NCBI RefSeq assembly: GCF_003545765.1
Contig: NZ_QXIO01000001.1
Coordinates: forward strand, 682,001 to 746,000
Direction: 5' to 3'
Length of the DNA stretch: 64,000 nucleotides
From: Colwellia sp. RSH04
GTDB taxonomy: Bacteria > Pseudomonadota > Gammaproteobacteria > Enterobacterales > Alteromonadaceae
Below, one piece after another: positions 42,198 through 51,548 of this stretch; the stretch's first letter is position 1, and every line of letters begins with the position of its first letter. The notes beneath the pieces were generated by a model. The model was not told where the DNA came from. It saw only the letters and a list, made by a program, of their open reading frames with translations, and ran no database searches. The translations under genes were made by a program, and so were the position numbers.

Positions 42198-43448
42198 CTA
42201 AAGCTTAGTGATCCAGTGGCCTTGTTTATTTCGGTGCCATGAGACATACCGCCCTCCTTTACCATTAACAATAAAAGGTCTATCTGAGCCTTTTGTTGAG
42301 GTAGCAATGATTGTCGGTTTATTAAAGCTGTTGCCTGCATCAGTAGACTTTTGATACCACAATTGGTGCTCTACACCGTTATATTGAGTCCAGATAATAT
42401 CAACATTATCACCCTGTGCACTGATATGAGGATGAGCAGCTTGCTTAGTGTAATCACCTAACGCCAAAGGTTGAGTTAACGTTTTAGCACCATGTTGACT
42501 TCGCGCATAGAATGGTCCTTTGCCTTTATCTCCTAAATTAAACCATACCATGTGATAGCGATTTTTATCATCAATTGATAAACCACCACCTTGATGTGGG
42601 CAACCATTTATCTTCCAGTGATCAAAGCTTACTTGGTGAGGCGTATCTTGTTCATTAACAGTAAGTAAAGCAAATTCACGAATATTATCAGCATAAATAT
42701 GTCGCCATAAGACCGCTAAGTTACCTGAGGTGTTTTCGTCAATCGCTATTCGGCAACACACACAAGTACCATTAGCTAGGGCTTGATTGCTAAAAATGGT
42801 TTGCTGTTTAAGCATGTTAGCTTTACCTAGAAAAATAGCAGAGCCTTGTTCTCCTTTGGCTTTATTTCTTAAGCGACCATCAAGCCAAACAATATTGATA
42901 TCACCTTGTTCATTCACTAATAGTTCATTAAAACTATGCCCTGCTAATAAGTTATCGTTGTTTACCGTGATAGGTTTACTGAAGGTTTTGCCATAGTCGC
43001 TTGAATAACTAAAGCGAATATCGGCGGTATATTTTTTCTCTCTGGGCATTGCCCACGATAAATACACCCCTTGCTTGTTATCAAAGGCAATTTTAGGTCT
43101 ATTTTCATTTCTCGCTGATATTTTTTCAGCTGGGATATTAACCTTGGTAGCAGCTAAAAATTGTTTACCTTGATCCGTTGATATTTGAAAATACATCGCT
43201 TGCTGCTGGCTCCATAGTCGCCATAAATCACCATTAGGTGCTACCGCTAAAGTCGCTGTTTTTGCACACTTAATATCAATAGCTATACACGCTTTTTTAT
43301 CTGCGGGCTTAGCCATTTTATGATGCGTCATAGCTGGCTTACTTTCACTATGGGCAGCAAAAGGTAAACAGATGCCAGCAACACTTAAGGTAAAACAAAG
43401 TACTAACTTTGCTCTTTGCATGGTTGAATGTAATCTCTGATTTACCAT
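42198..43448 (-). CDS. BNR-repeat (sialidase-like) exported protein with Cys clusters
   Basis: 416 residues. A signal peptide (LVLCFTLSVAGICLPFAAHS) leads to a beta-propeller with Asp-box-like repeats (FSYSSDYGKTF; STDAGNSFNKP). Unusual Cys and His motifs are present: GTCVCCRIAI and INGCPHQGGGLSI. They suggest metal binding or disulfide chemistry rather than glycan cleavage. It overlaps the receptor gene by 7 bp and precedes the TlpA-like gene. Confidence 0.7.
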   Translation of the reverse strand: MVNQRLHSTMQRAKLVLCFTLSVAGICLPFAAHSESKPAMTHHKMAKPADKKACIAIDIKCAKTATLAVAPNGDLWRLWSQQQAMYFQISTDQGKQFLAATKVNIPAEKISARNENRPKIAFDNKQGVYLSWAMPREKKYTADIRFSYSSDYGKTFSKPITVNNDNLLAGHSFNELLVNEQGDINIVWLDGRLRNKAKGEQGSAIFLGKANMLKQQTIFSNQALANGTCVCCRIAIDENTSGNLAVLWRHIYADNIREFALLTVNEQDTPHQVSFDHWKINGCPHQGGGLSIDDKNRYHMVWFNLGDKGKGPFYARSQHGAKTLTQPLALGDYTKQAAHPHISAQGDNVDIIWTQYNGVEHQLWYQKSTDAGNSFNKPTIIATSTKGSDRPFIVNGKGGRYVSWHRNKQGHWITKL

Positions 43449-45556
43449 TGGTAATTTACTCCGATGTATGCGGTACGAGGCGCACCAGGAGCAATTGAGT
43501 TTTTACCATAGCGATACTCTGCTTCTTGTGCATAGACTTTATCAGTTAAGTTAAGGATTCTGGCATGTACAGATAATTGAGCATTCACCACATAGCGCGC
43601 CTTAAGATTAAAAACAGTATAACCGCCGTAGATTCTCTCTAACCCTGTTTCAGGGTCGGTACTATTAGCATCATCCATCCAGTATTCACCAATAGACTGC
43701 ACTTCTAGCATACTGCTGAAGCCTGTGAGGTAACTTGGCAAATAACGTAAACGCATATTAGCAATGTAATCAGGTGCCATTTTCATTTCGTTACCCGAAT
43801 ACTTATCGTGTTCATCAAATTCATGCTTACTCTTGCTATAAGCAAGGCTGGCATTAAATTCTTCAGAAAGTGTCCAATCTACCGCAGCTTCAATACCTTT
43901 ATGTATTACACGACTCGCATTGGTTAAGTATCGTTGTCCATCGCTATTGTATGCGTGGACGATACCGTCATCGACATCCATATAGTAAATAGCCGCATCA
44001 AAAACAACATTATCAAAATTCCCTTTGTAGCCTATTTCAAAGGTATCTGACGTTTCAGGATCCACAGGTTTTGCTTCGCCACTATCTTTAGTCGTTAAGT
44101 GATACAAACTCCCTGCGGTTGGAAGTCTAAAGCTATTAGCATATCTAAAATAGGTGCTCGATGTTTCAGATAAGTGATAATTTAAACTTGCTTTTGGGCT
44201 TAAGTGGGAAAAATCATCATTACGATCTTCAATACTTATTTTGCCGTGACCAATATCACCAAACATCGTTAAGTGGTTATCAAACTCATACTTTGAGTAG
44301 TCGTAACGCGCACCTAGTGTTAAATCTAATCGGTCGGTTAAAGCACGCTTATGCTGAAAATACGGTGATAAGCTACTATAACGTGTCGTATCATCATAAA
44401 ACTTTTCCCCTTCGATATAGATGTCGGCATTCCAACCTGAAGTGGTAAAGTCCATAGGCTGATAAGATAATTGCTCACCTTCGGTTAATTCTAAATCAAA
44501 ACCTATAGTGGTTTCGCTATCACTGCCATGCTCAAAATTTGCTAAACCTAACAAACCAAATGTTACCACTTGAGACTCTACTTTAGGCATATTTTGATTC
44601 CACGTTGCCGTGTAATCATTGGTTCGATACCTTAGGTAAGGGATCATTGAGTAGTAACTGTCATTATCGTCGTAATCCCATTGACTTGATAGCTTCATGT
44701 ACTGGGTTTTACGTAACGGATCACTCGCTAATACTTCATCAGATAAACCAGAATTTGTTCGATCATTTTCAAATAATTCATCAGTTAAGCCTGCTGCCAT
44801 CTCTTGCTCAAGATCAGAGGCAACAAAAGAAGTTACTATGCGTTGTTTATTAGATATCTCGTGTTCATGTCTTAAATTAATTTCAGCGCGTTCTGAGCCG
44901 GTATGATCTCGCCAGCCGTCATTGGTTAAATACGATGCAGATGCTCTAAAGCCATTATCATCGTTGATACGATTACTGTGGCTTACTTGTACTTTACCGT
45001 ACTTATCTTCACCCAGCATCACATCCATAGATGTTTCTGGTGAATCAGCGACTTGTTCAGAGAGTATATTTACCGTGGCAGCTACCGCACCAGAGCCATA
45101 AAGCGCCGTACCAGCTCCTTTAAGCACTTCCATACGTGCTACGTTTGAATTAAAGCTAGACCACCATAAGGCATTATGATTAAAAAAAGCAGGCGACTGT
45201 AACGGTACGTTGTCTTGTAAATAAAGGTAATAGCCACTGGTATTAATCGGCATTCTGATCGCCGCTTTATGACCTTGACCGCCTGAAAGTTGATCGATTA
45301 GCACACCAGAAATACTATTAAGCGACTCAGCAACATGTTGCCCGTTATCAATTTCTAGCTCTTCTTTTCCGATACCGTGCACAGACATAGCTAAGTCGGT
45401 GTCTAAAGTTTCTTTACGGGTGGCTGTAACAATAATGCGTTCAACTGCACTTTCTGCGCCATCATCACCATCAGGTGTTGGCTGGCTGACAGCATTAGCG
45501 TGATATGTGTTGGCAAGTAATATAGTTAAAATTGAGAGTTTAAAAGACTGTTTCAT
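43442..45556 (-). CDS. TonB-dependent outer-membrane receptor 1
   Basis: 704 residues. A signal peptide (LSILTILLANTYHANA), a TonB box region (VERIIVTATRKE), the plug domain (DNGQHVAESLNSISGVLIDQ; VLKGAGTALYGSGAVAATVN) and a 22-strand barrel ending APRTAYIGVNYQW, with aromatic last residue. The substrate is not clear; it heads an operon with the BNR and TlpA-like genes. Its upstream DNA shares two motifs with receptor 2. Confidence 0.9.
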   Translation of the reverse strand: MKQSFKLSILTILLANTYHANAVSQPTPDGDDGAESAVERIIVTATRKETLDTDLAMSVHGIGKEELEIDNGQHVAESLNSISGVLIDQLSGGQGHKAAIRMPINTSGYYLYLQDNVPLQSPAFFNHNALWWSSFNSNVARMEVLKGAGTALYGSGAVAATVNILSEQVADSPETSMDVMLGEDKYGKVQVSHSNRINDDNGFRASASYLTNDGWRDHTGSERAEINLRHEHEISNKQRIVTSFVASDLEQEMAAGLTDELFENDRTNSGLSDEVLASDPLRKTQYMKLSSQWDYDDNDSYYSMIPYLRYRTNDYTATWNQNMPKVESQVVTFGLLGLANFEHGSDSETTIGFDLELTEGEQLSYQPMDFTTSGWNADIYIEGEKFYDDTTRYSSLSPYFQHKRALTDRLDLTLGARYDYSKYEFDNHLTMFGDIGHGKISIEDRNDDFSHLSPKASLNYHLSETSSTYFRYANSFRLPTAGSLYHLTTKDSGEAKPVDPETSDTFEIGYKGNFDNVVFDAAIYYMDVDDGIVHAYNSDGQRYLTNASRVIHKGIEAAVDWTLSEEFNASLAYSKSKHEFDEHDKYSGNEMKMAPDYIANMRLRYLPSYLTGFSSMLEVQSIGEYWMDDANSTDPETGLERIYGGYTVFNLKARYVVNAQLSVHARILNLTDKVYAQEAEYRYGKNSIAPGAPRTAYIGVNYQW

Positions 45557-45570
45557 GTTATTGCTTCAAG

Positions 45571-45591
45571 TAATTAAATTAGCAGTATTTT
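45571..45591 (-). promoter_or_regulatory. Leader element shared by both TonB receptors
   Basis: A 21-bp block reading TAATTAAATTAGCAGTATTT plus T just upstream of receptor 1 is repeated at 47988-48008 before receptor 2 with a single change. Its place 15 to 35 bp before the start codons fits a shared promoter or leader. Confidence 0.55.
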
Positions 45592-45599
45592 AACAATTG

Positions 45600-45631
45600 C
45601 ACATCATTTTTTGATGTGGCATTTTGTCGCA
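45600..45631 (-). promoter_or_regulatory. Operator-like inverted repeats before receptor 1
   Basis: CACATCA-N5-TGATGTG (45600-45618) is a perfect inverted repeat, and TGTGGCATTTTGTCGCA (45615-45631) resembles the palindrome TGCGACA-N3-TGTCGCA seen before receptor 2. Confidence 0.5.
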
Positions 45632-45682
45632 ACATAACAATTAAACACTTGAAAAGATTGATTTATATCAACCTTGAAAGCA

Positions 45683-45710
45683 AAAACCCTGAACACGAGT
45701 TCAGGGTTTT
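45683..45710 (-). terminator. Terminator between the two receptor genes
   Basis: AAAACCCTGAAC and GTTCAGGGTTTT form a 12-bp stem with a 4-base loop, with T runs. It lies past the stop of receptor 2 and shows the two receptors have separate transcripts. Confidence 0.9.
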
Positions 45711-45767
45711 AAAAATAAAGGTATAAATAGTGCAATTTACCTTTACCAATAAATTATAGAAAATACT

Positions 45768-47969
45768 TTAAAATGAGTATGTCGCTTCTACCCAAGCACT
45801 TAATCCTTCACTTGCTAGTCTATTCATCACAGGTGTTGCCACTTCTTTAACGCGGTTATAACCACCTAAATGATTTTGATACTCTCTGTCGAGTAAATTA
45901 TCAACACCGCCTCTTAATGTCAGTGCTGAATTAACAAAGTACTCTATATCAAAATTAATTAAGCCATAGCCTGAGGTTGCTTTTTCGGTATTCGTTACTG
46001 AAACATCATCTTGCGATGAAACCGCGACTAAGGTTAAATTACTGATCATGCTGTCATTATGATAACTAAAACTCAATTGTCCGTTTAACGGAGCGATTCG
46101 GTACAAGTTATCGCTAATATCACGACGCTCACCTTTAACATAACTAACAATACCTGACATCTGGAATGTTTCATTAATATTGTAATACCAGTTAACATCT
46201 GCACCGTACAACTTAGCGTCAACATTAGAGAATTTAAGCGGGTTATCATCGTTTGCCATCATAGAAGCCATCATTTTTGCTGACATGTCTTCCATTTTCA
46301 TCGGTGTACCTTGAATGTAGTTATCTATGTTTTGATAAAAAACATGAGGTGCAATCATAAATTCACTTGACTGATACGTTAACCCCAAATCAGCTTGGTA
46401 AGCTGTTTCTGATTTTAGGTTAATATCACCAATGTAAGTATGACCATCTGCTAAACCACCTGTGGCTTCCATTGGTGTCCATAAATATCTTTCTTGATAA
46501 GATGGTGCTCGGTTTTTAATACCAAGCCCAACATACAGTGATAATGGCTCTGATAACTGTGTTTGCGTACTTAGTGCAACATCAACATTGGTGTCAGAGA
46601 CTTTACGATCAGCGTTATTAAAGTCATCTTGTAAATCTTGAGCTAACTCGCCCATACTGGGCATTGCCATCTCATCGTCCATCCCCATGCCATCATCCAT
46701 ACCAGAGCCCATATCCATACCACCACCCATATTAGGCATAGACATCATCGCCATTGAAGAGCTTACTTCATCGGCATTGGCTTTAGCTTGCTTAACTCTT
46801 ACGCCTAGTTGCACTGTGGTTTGATCGAACTGGTTTTGCCATTCGGTAAAAATCGCGATACGTTCGTCTTTTACGTTATTAAAGTTAACTACTTCAAACA
46901 TTGGGTTGTTAGGATTAGTGATGACTGAATCGTGAGTCGCAAAATAACCATCAGTTCCAAAACTTAACTCACCGAAACTAAAGCTCTTTGATATAACAAA
47001 TTTAAAATCAGTAGTATCGGCTAAGGCTGTATTTCTGCGATGCTTCATCGGATTGCTATTAGCGCGCATTAAAAAGTTTGTCATGCCATGGTCGGCATCA
47101 AGGTAGCCAAGCGACCATTCACCTTGCCAATCAGAAACCATAAAATCACCATCAAGGTTAAAACGGTGACTTTCTATGTATTCGATATCCATAGGTAAGG
47201 CAGGCGTGCCTGAGTCAGTAGTGTCGGTATAGTGATAACTTAAGCCAACCGTATTGTTCTCAGTTGCATGCCTTACATCAAACCCTGCTTGCACTTTATC
47301 AAAATCAGTTGGTTCAATCAGCGTACCGTCACCGCTTTCCATGCTATCGCCAGCTTGGCTATTGCCGTAAACAAGTACAGCAACATCACCTTTGGCAATA
47401 TTAGCTACACCCGACATAGTCGCGGCACTGTTATTGCTTCGATAACCCGCTTGAACATCACCACTGGCTTGCACTTTGTCTGTATTCATTTTTTCAGCTT
47501 TGCGCATTTGTACATCAATAGCACCGCCTAGGGTATTCATTCCAGCAGATACAGGCGCAATACCTCTGTATACTGTCATAGAATCCACTATAAGAGGCGT
47601 TGAGTAACTTAAAGGCGTATCCATTGCATTTGGACCAGCACCTATCATTGGATGACCATCTAACGTTGTCGCTACCCGATCACCAAATAAGCCACGATAT
47701 TGTGCAATACCTGTAATAGGGCCATTACTATTTACGTTGGCACCTGGAACGGATGAAAGCCAATTAGATAAATCTGCTTCCGTAGTTTTACCCTGCGCAT
47801 AACTTTGATTATCTAACAATGCATTGTGACGCTGATTAGAGATTGTAATAACTTCAATATCGTCAAGCACAACAGGTGCCTCGTCGGCAAGTGCTAAAGT
47901 CGAGCAACTCATCGCTGAAAGAAGAATAGTGTTTACAGCAATCGCTGACGGTTTTAAAGAAAAGCGCAT
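45768..47969 (-). CDS. TonB-dependent receptor 2, probable copper receptor (OprC/NosA-like) with Met-rich insert
   Basis: 733 residues. Signal peptide (AIAVNTILLSAMSCSTLALA), plug domain (GPITGIAQYRGLFGDRVATT; NTLGGAIDVQMRK) and barrel ending WVEATYSF. Residues 406-439 are a Met/Gly/Asp-rich insert with 13 Met in 34 residues, and MKMEDMSAKMMASMMAND lies further on. Such Met-rich parts bind copper, and the plug resembles the OprC/NosA copper receptors. It is transcribed alone, with an upstream palindrome. Confidence 0.88.
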   Translation of the reverse strand: MRFSLKPSAIAVNTILLSAMSCSTLALADEAPVVLDDIEVITISNQRHNALLDNQSYAQGKTTEADLSNWLSSVPGANVNSNGPITGIAQYRGLFGDRVATTLDGHPMIGAGPNAMDTPLSYSTPLIVDSMTVYRGIAPVSAGMNTLGGAIDVQMRKAEKMNTDKVQASGDVQAGYRSNNSAATMSGVANIAKGDVAVLVYGNSQAGDSMESGDGTLIEPTDFDKVQAGFDVRHATENNTVGLSYHYTDTTDSGTPALPMDIEYIESHRFNLDGDFMVSDWQGEWSLGYLDADHGMTNFLMRANSNPMKHRRNTALADTTDFKFVISKSFSFGELSFGTDGYFATHDSVITNPNNPMFEVVNFNNVKDERIAIFTEWQNQFDQTTVQLGVRVKQAKANADEVSSSMAMMSMPNMGGGMDMGSGMDDGMGMDDEMAMPSMGELAQDLQDDFNNADRKVSDTNVDVALSTQTQLSEPLSLYVGLGIKNRAPSYQERYLWTPMEATGGLADGHTYIGDINLKSETAYQADLGLTYQSSEFMIAPHVFYQNIDNYIQGTPMKMEDMSAKMMASMMANDDNPLKFSNVDAKLYGADVNWYYNINETFQMSGIVSYVKGERRDISDNLYRIAPLNGQLSFSYHNDSMISNLTLVAVSSQDDVSVTNTEKATSGYGLINFDIEYFVNSALTLRGGVDNLLDREYQNHLGGYNRVKEVATPVMNRLASEGLSAWVEATYSF

Positions 47970-47987
47970 AATAAGTACTTACCAAAA

Positions 47988-48065
47988 TAATTAAATTGGC
48001 AGTATTTTCAAGGCTTTCAGAAGAGAAAACAAAAGGAAATGTTTAATGTGCGACATATTGTCGCA
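47988..48065 (-). promoter_or_regulatory. Control region of receptor 2
   Basis: It holds the shared 21-bp leader element (47988-48008) and the perfect palindrome TGCGACATATTGTCGCA (48049-48065), spaced about 41 bp apart as in receptor 1. A metal- or redox-responsive repressor may bind it; the protein is not known. Confidence 0.6.
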
Positions 48066-48073
48066 GAATAAAA

Positions 48074-48105
48074 TCAGCTTATTTGCGCTACATCAAATAA
48101 GCTGA
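48074..48105 (-). terminator. Stem loop after the beta-lactamase gene
   Basis: TCAGCTTATTTG and CAAATAAGCTGA form a 12-bp stem with an 8-base loop, 39 bp past the beta-lactamase stop and just ahead of the receptor 2 control region. No strong T run is seen. Confidence 0.5.
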
Positions 48106-48143
48106 TCATTTGTACTATTTTGTCGGCTAATAAACGGCCTAAA

Positions 48144-48962
48144 TTAAATAATACCCGCTGCTTTTAAATGATTATATGCGACTTTTTGTCGCAACGCTTT
48201 CATCTCAGGGTAGCTGTCTTTATTAAAATTAAAAGCGAAGAAGTGAACGCCTTTGTCATTCTCAACAAAACCAATATACCAACCTAACATTGAGCCGTCT
48301 TTTACTTTACCTGCGCCTGTTTTCGCATAAAGTTTATAATTTTTGTTCTCATCAGCAAGCATCACGGTTTTTAAAGTGCTTATTGCCTGTTCGTTAAATT
48401 GATATGAATTATGGTAAAAGCTCTGTAAAAACTCAATTTGCTCTTTTGCTGAAATTTTCATACTTTTGTTTAACCAAAAGTCATCTAACCCCGATGATAT
48501 ATCTTGGTTACCGTAATGCATTTTTTTGATATATGCTTGCATATCTTGCTCACCAATATCTGTGGCTAACTGGCGGTAGATTGCGACCATAGAAAACTTA
48601 AATGCCGTAGATAAATTATACTGAGGTAATTGCCAAACTTTTGGCCACCAAGGTTGCACTGGATACTTTTCTTTATCAAAGGTAAGCGATTGTTGAGCAT
48701 TTTTTATAATGCCTTTATCTAAAGCAATTAAACTGTTCGCTACTTTAAAAGTAGAAAATGGTGATAGAGGCAAGTTAGCCCTTTCATTATTGATGACCGT
48801 TTCTTGTTGGTCGTTATTCATTTCAGATAATAAAACAAAAGTACAGCTGCTATCGCCTTCCTTACACAAGGTGCCCGACTGTGATAATGTTGCAAACACT
48901 GGTGTCAGTGCATTCACACTGGCAAACATCAAAAAACTAAAGCGTAATAAATTCTTTTTCAA
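48144..48962 (-). CDS. Class D (OXA-type) beta-lactamase
   Basis: 272 residues, signal peptide (LRFSFLMFASVNALTPVFA). All class D landmarks are present: STFK with the nucleophile Ser70 and Lys73, SMV (in FKFSMVAIYRQLA), MHYGNQDISSG (YGN), FWLN with ISAKEQIEFL, and KTG at 214-216 (AKTGAGKV). It should be an active serine beta-lactamase; the spectrum cannot be told. Chromosomal OXA genes occur in marine Shewanella and relatives. There is no mobile element beside it, so it looks resident. Confidence 0.93.
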   Translation of the reverse strand: MKKNLLRFSFLMFASVNALTPVFATLSQSGTLCKEGDSSCTFVLLSEMNNDQQETVINNERANLPLSPFSTFKVANSLIALDKGIIKNAQQSLTFDKEKYPVQPWWPKVWQLPQYNLSTAFKFSMVAIYRQLATDIGEQDMQAYIKKMHYGNQDISSGLDDFWLNKSMKISAKEQIEFLQSFYHNSYQFNEQAISTLKTVMLADENKNYKLYAKTGAGKVKDGSMLGWYIGFVENDKGVHFFAFNFNKDSYPEMKALRQKVAYNHLKAAGII

Positions 48963-49174
48963 AATGGCCTCAAAAGTGAAAAGTTAAGTCGCAAAAATAA
49001 TACGCCCGTTTGCAATAGCAAACAACATGAAATATCTACTTACGTAAAAAAAGCATCGTGATTAAGCGAGCTAATGACAAACGGCTAAACAATGGCATAA
49101 TACTAATGAATAGATGAAGAAATGGACTTCACTTTATTGTTAGTATTTATCTAAAAATGATCATAGGATGTTTA

Positions 49175-50431
49175 ATGAAATATATTTTTGCTTTTATCAG
49201 TCTAATATTCAGTCAATGTATCATTGCAACTGAACAGGCTGAAGAAATCTTTGCCCAACTTACTCCCTCTCTTTATCAAATAAAACTCATTGACAAAGCA
49301 AGTGGTGAAAAATCGTCTATCGGCTCTGGCTTTCAAATTACCAGTAATGGCTTAATTGCCACTAATTACCATGTTATTTCAAGTTTTGCCCGCCATCCAG
49401 ATAAATACCGAATGGAATACTTAGATCATCAAGGGAATACTAATACCCTGAGCTTAGAGAGTGTAGATGTTATTAATGACTTAGCGTTGGTTAAACGTGA
49501 CGTTGCTGAGCCCATGACATTTTTTAAAATCTCCGAGAATACTCCACACAAAGGAGAGCAACTATTTTCTTTAGGTAACCCCCATGATTTAGGCATGATT
49601 GTCGTACCAGGTACTTATAACGGTCTTAAAAAAGAATCGTTTAGTGACAGAATTCATTTCACAGGTTCTATCAATTCAGGAATGAGTGGTGGCCCTGTCG
49701 TCAATAAGCAAGCTGAGGTCGTTGGTATTAATGTAGCAACCTCTGGTAATCAAATTGGCTTTTTAGTGCCTCATGACAAGTTAGTTACTTTGTTTAATAG
49801 TTATAAGCAATCACCACCAACGACTATTAAAGCGCAAATGGCAAATCAATTAATGGCAAGCCAAGACGAATTAATATCGACACTTCTGAACAGCCATTGG
49901 GAAAGTAAATCTTTAGGCGGTAAAGGAGCAATACCAATTATTGATGTTCCCTTCATACGATGTTGGGGTGAGTCTAATGCCGATAAGCAAGATGCGTTGA
50001 TTTTAACTGCCGTGGCAAACTGCTCATTAGAAGAAAATACTTATATTTCTTCTCATTTTTTCACGGGTAGTATTGAGGTGGAATTTAGATATATGCAAGC
50101 AAAAGAATTAGGCGGTAACAAGTTTTACCACTTATATCGCCAGCAAATTGCTCGAGCAGGCGCTGGCAACAGAGCAGGTAAAGATGATGTCACCGAATAT
50201 CAATGTCATCACGACATTGTAATGCCAGACAATAAAGCGATAAATAATAAAAGTATTTTTTGTACTCGCGCCTATAAAGACTTCCCTGACTTGTATGATG
50301 TACTTTATCTTGCCGCGTCGATTGATAAAAAGCAGCAAGCTTTAGTTAGCCACTTTACTATCTCAGGAGTTAGCCAAGAGAATTCAATGGCCTTTACAGA
50401 GAAGTTTATGGAGGCAGTATCATGGAAGTAA
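49175..50431 (+). CDS. Exported trypsin-like serine protease (S1C type)
   Basis: 418 residues from the ATG at 49175, chosen over 49157 because AGGA lies shortly before it and the signal peptide (YIFAFISLIFSQCIIA) then starts properly. The catalytic triad is seen: His in IATNYHVISSF, Asp in INDLALVKR, Ser in INSGMSGGPVVN. The C-terminal 200 residues have no clear PDZ domain and are not recognised. The next gene, an FHA membrane protein, overlaps its end by 10 bp, so the two act together. Confidence 0.87.
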   Translation: MKYIFAFISLIFSQCIIATEQAEEIFAQLTPSLYQIKLIDKASGEKSSIGSGFQITSNGLIATNYHVISSFARHPDKYRMEYLDHQGNTNTLSLESVDVINDLALVKRDVAEPMTFFKISENTPHKGEQLFSLGNPHDLGMIVVPGTYNGLKKESFSDRIHFTGSINSGMSGGPVVNKQAEVVGINVATSGNQIGFLVPHDKLVTLFNSYKQSPPTTIKAQMANQLMASQDELISTLLNSHWESKSLGGKGAIPIIDVPFIRCWGESNADKQDALILTAVANCSLEENTYISSHFFTGSIEVEFRYMQAKELGGNKFYHLYRQQIARAGAGNRAGKDDVTEYQCHHDIVMPDNKAINNKSIFCTRAYKDFPDLYDVLYLAASIDKKQQALVSHFTISGVSQENSMAFTEKFMEAVSWK

Positions 50432-51477
50432 CCTCAATTACACCACAGCAAGTCAAAGCGGATGACGAGTGTTTCCATCATGACAATGAACAACTTCATG
50501 AAGGTCACATGGAAATAATCATTGAAGAAATTAGTCGTGGGCAAAAACTTTTACATCGACATAAAATGAATCAACCTGCAATTAATATTGGCAGAGGCTA
50601 TTCAAATGACATTATTTTAGCAGATCCACACATTTGCTCTGAACATGTAAAAATACAACTGATAAATGGTTTTTGGCAAATACAAGATCAAGCCAGCATT
50701 AACGGTACTTTTTTAGAGAACCCAAAAGAAAAGAAAAAACCTGCGGATAAACACATTTTAGAAGATGGCGATATTATTAGTATTGGTAAAAGCCAATTAC
50801 GTATTCATTTTGTTGATCATCCTGTTGCAGATACAGTTAAATTTAGTCCATTTGAAAGTTTCATAAATTTAATGAGACACCCTATTGCTTTGTTAGTTAG
50901 CGTGGCATTGTTTACTTTAGTGTCTGGTACTATTTTCTACTTAGATAAAGCAATAGAGGTCAACTTTACTCAATTGTTAGTACCCGCCATAGGCATGAGT
51001 CTATTATTTTCTTTATGGCCTGCTGGGATATCATTGGTTTCTCATTTGACCAAACACGATGCAAGGGTGCTAACCCAGTTAGGTATCTGTTTTGCTTTCT
51101 TTAATTTGATGTGGTTTAGTGACTTACTCGAAAATATTGTTGCCTTTAATTCATCAAGCAATTCTATTTTTACGGTATTAATTGCCATCGTTCCAATTGC
51201 GTTAGCCTTTTGTATGTTTTGGTTAAATTGCTACATCGGCTTTCATATGTCGGCTAAGCGTCGCATGGTCGTGTCAATGGGAATTACCGCATTCTTATTT
51301 GGCGGTAGTTACTTAATACAATATTCCAATAAGCCTGATTTCAACGCAAGGCCACAATATAATAATGTATTAATGACACCAAGCTTTTTGTTAACACCAA
51401 GCAGCAGTGTTGATAAGTTTATTGAAGATAGCAATAAGCTATTTGAAAAAGCGAATAAAGCAGCAATAAAAGAATAA
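50422..51477 (+). CDS. FHA-domain membrane protein
   Basis: 351 residues. The FHA domain is at about 45-130: NIGRGYSNDIILADPHICSE (with the Gly-Arg and Ser-x-x-His signature) and ASINGTFLEN (Asn-Gly). Four or more membrane helices follow (PIALLVSVALFTLVSGTIFY; FTVLIAIVPIALAFCMFWL). FHA domains bind phospho-Thr peptides, pointing to a kinase elsewhere. It overlaps the protease gene, and a terminator follows. Confidence 0.88.
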   Translation: MEVTSITPQQVKADDECFHHDNEQLHEGHMEIIIEEISRGQKLLHRHKMNQPAINIGRGYSNDIILADPHICSEHVKIQLINGFWQIQDQASINGTFLENPKEKKKPADKHILEDGDIISIGKSQLRIHFVDHPVADTVKFSPFESFINLMRHPIALLVSVALFTLVSGTIFYLDKAIEVNFTQLLVPAIGMSLLFSLWPAGISLVSHLTKHDARVLTQLGICFAFFNLMWFSDLLENIVAFNSSSNSIFTVLIAIVPIALAFCMFWLNCYIGFHMSAKRRMVVSMGITAFLFGGSYLIQYSNKPDFNARPQYNNVLMTPSFLLTPSSSVDKFIEDSNKLFEKANKAAIKE

Positions 51478-51481
51478 TAAA

Positions 51482-51507
51482 AAAGGGCGCTTGTATAAGC
51501 GCCCTTT
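51482..51507. terminator. Bidirectional terminator between the FHA gene and trpS
   Basis: AAAGGGCGCTT and AAGCGCCCTTT make an 11-bp stem with a 4-base loop, between convergent genes. Confidence 0.88.
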
Positions 51508-51548
51508 AATTACCCCTAGTAGAGGTTACCTAATACTTGTTTTATAGC

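Noticed and set aside
42198..43448. Calling the BNR protein a sialidase
   Set aside because: Only propeller repeats are visible; the catalytic Arg triad and Tyr/Glu set could not be placed and the Cys motifs point elsewhere.
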